A stretch of DNA of 64,000 nt from Paenibacillus sp. URB8-2. GTDB lineage: Bacteria; Bacillota; Bacilli; Paenibacillales; Paenibacillaceae. The translations under genes and the position numbers were made by a program. Under the pieces are notes generated by a model, which was not told where the DNA came from, did not search any database, and saw only the letters and a list, made by a program, of their open reading frames with translations. Location of the stretch: contig NZ_AP023239.1 of NCBI RefSeq assembly GCF_013393385.1, positions 4,030,001 to 4,094,000 on the forward strand, read 5' to 3'. Shown in pieces: positions 63,172-64,000 of this stretch (positions within the stretch are counted from its first letter, which is position 1; each line of letters starts with the position of its first letter).

Positions 63172-64000
63172 TTATCTGCGGGGCATGGTGATGCCCGAGT
63201 TGGTTTTATATTTTTCCGTAGCTTCCTTGATGACATCCTTACCGCCCTTGGAAAGCCACTCTTCTACAGCCTTCGGCCAGTCGCTGATGGGCTCCTTGCC
63301 ATACACCATCTTCACCATGTGCGTCAACAGCACCGGAGGGGCCGTATCTGAGTTGGGAGCGATGTCCGGATTCTTCACCAGGGCGTCAAGACGCGGGTCG
63401 AACTGAATCCCGTCGCGGCCCTCCTTAGCCAGAATCGTTTCGTATACTTTGATCAGTTCCTTGCCTTCTTCCGTCATATTAAGGACCCCCTTGTTGTAAG
63501 TGGTGTCCTGCACCAGCCACAGGAAGGACTGACGGTAGCGCTCCTCATCTACGGCAGCGGAATCCGTGGGGGGGGTGTATACGATTTTGCCGTTCTCTTC
63601 CTTATAGGTTTCGCCCTTGTTCCCGAAGGTAAAGAAGGTTTCCGCCTCATCGCTCAGCATCCAGTCAAAGAATTTCACGATATCCGCAGCATTCTTCGTA
63701 CCTTCCTTGATAAAGTAGGTGCGCGTAACGGAGCCGTACAAGTAGGAGCCGCCTTTTCCGTCAGGGCCAACCGGCGACGGAATAATCTCCAGCTCGGCGG
63801 GTGGCGTTGCAGCCTTCAATTGCTGCTCCCACTGCAGAAGCTCATTGGCATTCATCGTCCACATACCCGCTTTGCCCGCGAGAATCGCATTCTTGTAGTT
63901 GGTCGGGTTGATGGTGGCGAATTCCTTGTTGATCAAGCCTTCGTCATACATGGTCTTGTAGGTCTGCAACGCTTTCATCATATTTTCGTTGTCCATAAAC
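63172..64000 (-). CDS. ABC transporter extracellular solute-binding protein (5' end beyond window)
   Basis: The C-terminal 276 residues are visible and the frame runs off the right edge, so signal peptide and lipobox are not seen. The pattern (ALQTYKTMYDEGLINKEFAT, LAGKAGMWTMNANELLQWEQ, ADIVKFFDWMLSDEAETFFT, DWPKAVEEWLSKGGKDVIKE) is that of the large carbohydrate-type family 1 binding proteins common in Paenibacillus. Sugar specificity cannot be told. It is transcribed toward the exporter genes and ends in a hairpin terminator; permease genes, if linked, lie outside the window. Confidence 0.85.
   Translation of the reverse strand, partial: FMDNENMMKALQTYKTMYDEGLINKEFATINPTNYKNAILAGKAGMWTMNANELLQWEQQLKAATPPAELEIIPSPVGPDGKGGSYLYGSVTRTYFIKEGTKNAADIVKFFDWMLSDEAETFFTFGNKGETYKEENGKIVYTPPTDSAAVDEERYRQSFLWLVQDTTYNKGVLNMTEEGKELIKVYETILAKEGRDGIQFDPRLDALVKNPDIAPNSDTAPPVLLTHMVKMVYGKEPISDWPKAVEEWLSKGGKDVIKEATEKYKTNSGITMPRR

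Overview
The window is about 64 kb of chromosome from a moderately GC-rich, spore-forming Bacillales bacterium. A Paenibacillus-type (Paenibacillaceae) host is most likely. The evidence is the sporulation genes spoIIP and gpr, a Bacillus-like gene order, frequent GTG/TTG starts behind strong GGAGG ribosome sites, and ECF sigma/anti-sigma pairs; the genus is an inference. Most genes lie on the minus strand. Read from right to left, the backbone holA - (rpsT, opposite strand) - gpr - spoIIP - yqxA-position gene - lepA - hemW - hrcA - grpE - dnaK - dnaJ - prmA - rsmE - mtaB - Na/Pi transporter - rpsU - yqeY - nfeD - floA follows the Bacillus subtilis order. Several blocks have been inserted into it.

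Region by region. 1-4.5 kb: flotillin floA (runs off the left edge) and nfeD behind an exact sigma-W-type promoter, a compact IS200/IS605-type element, yqeY, rpsU and a HIT hydrolase. 4.7-17.6 kb: the double-strand-break repair block addB-addA-sbcD-sbcC, ending in a branched terminator and interrupted between addA and sbcD by nine tandem 16-bp repeats. 17.7-27.8 kb: an rRNA methyltransferase, a plus-strand Na/Pi cotransporter, a secreted protein of eight Ig-like repeats, mtaB, rsmE, an M50 protease, prmA and tag. 27.9-31.5 kb: an ECF sigma/DUF4179 anti-sigma pair and three small poorly characterised genes. 31.6-36.3 kb: a sucrose locus (scrR, sacA, PTS EIIBCA) with three GGAACCGGTTCC operators. 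36.4-45.5 kb: the CIRCE-controlled heat-shock cluster, a GNAT enzyme, hemW and lepA. 45.7-52.4 kb: sporulation genes, rpsT, a TetR-glycosyltransferase unit and holA. 52.7-54.5 kb: a SigW-like ECF sigma factor and its zinc anti-sigma factor. 54.9-58 kb: the lower Entner-Doudoroff branch (eda, kdgK, kdgR). 58.3-62.8 kb: a LacI regulator followed directly by a heterodimeric ABC exporter pair. 63.2-64 kb: the C-terminal part of an ABC sugar-type solute-binding protein.

The most interesting unexplained signal is a dispersed, strictly intergenic repeat family of about 100 bp: four good copies, one half copy and one doubtful relic. It folds into two adjacent hairpins, and the stem sequences change in compensating pairs between copies. 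Other notable signals are: a ribosome site inside the IS200 element that is masked by a perfect 10-bp pairing; a pair of complementary-loop hairpins at the two ends of that IS; the addA-sbcD minisatellite; disordered Ala/Gly/Ser-rich insertions in four conserved enzymes; and a 28-bp perfect palindrome ahead of the TetR gene. No CRISPR array, prophage or tRNA/rRNA gene was seen.
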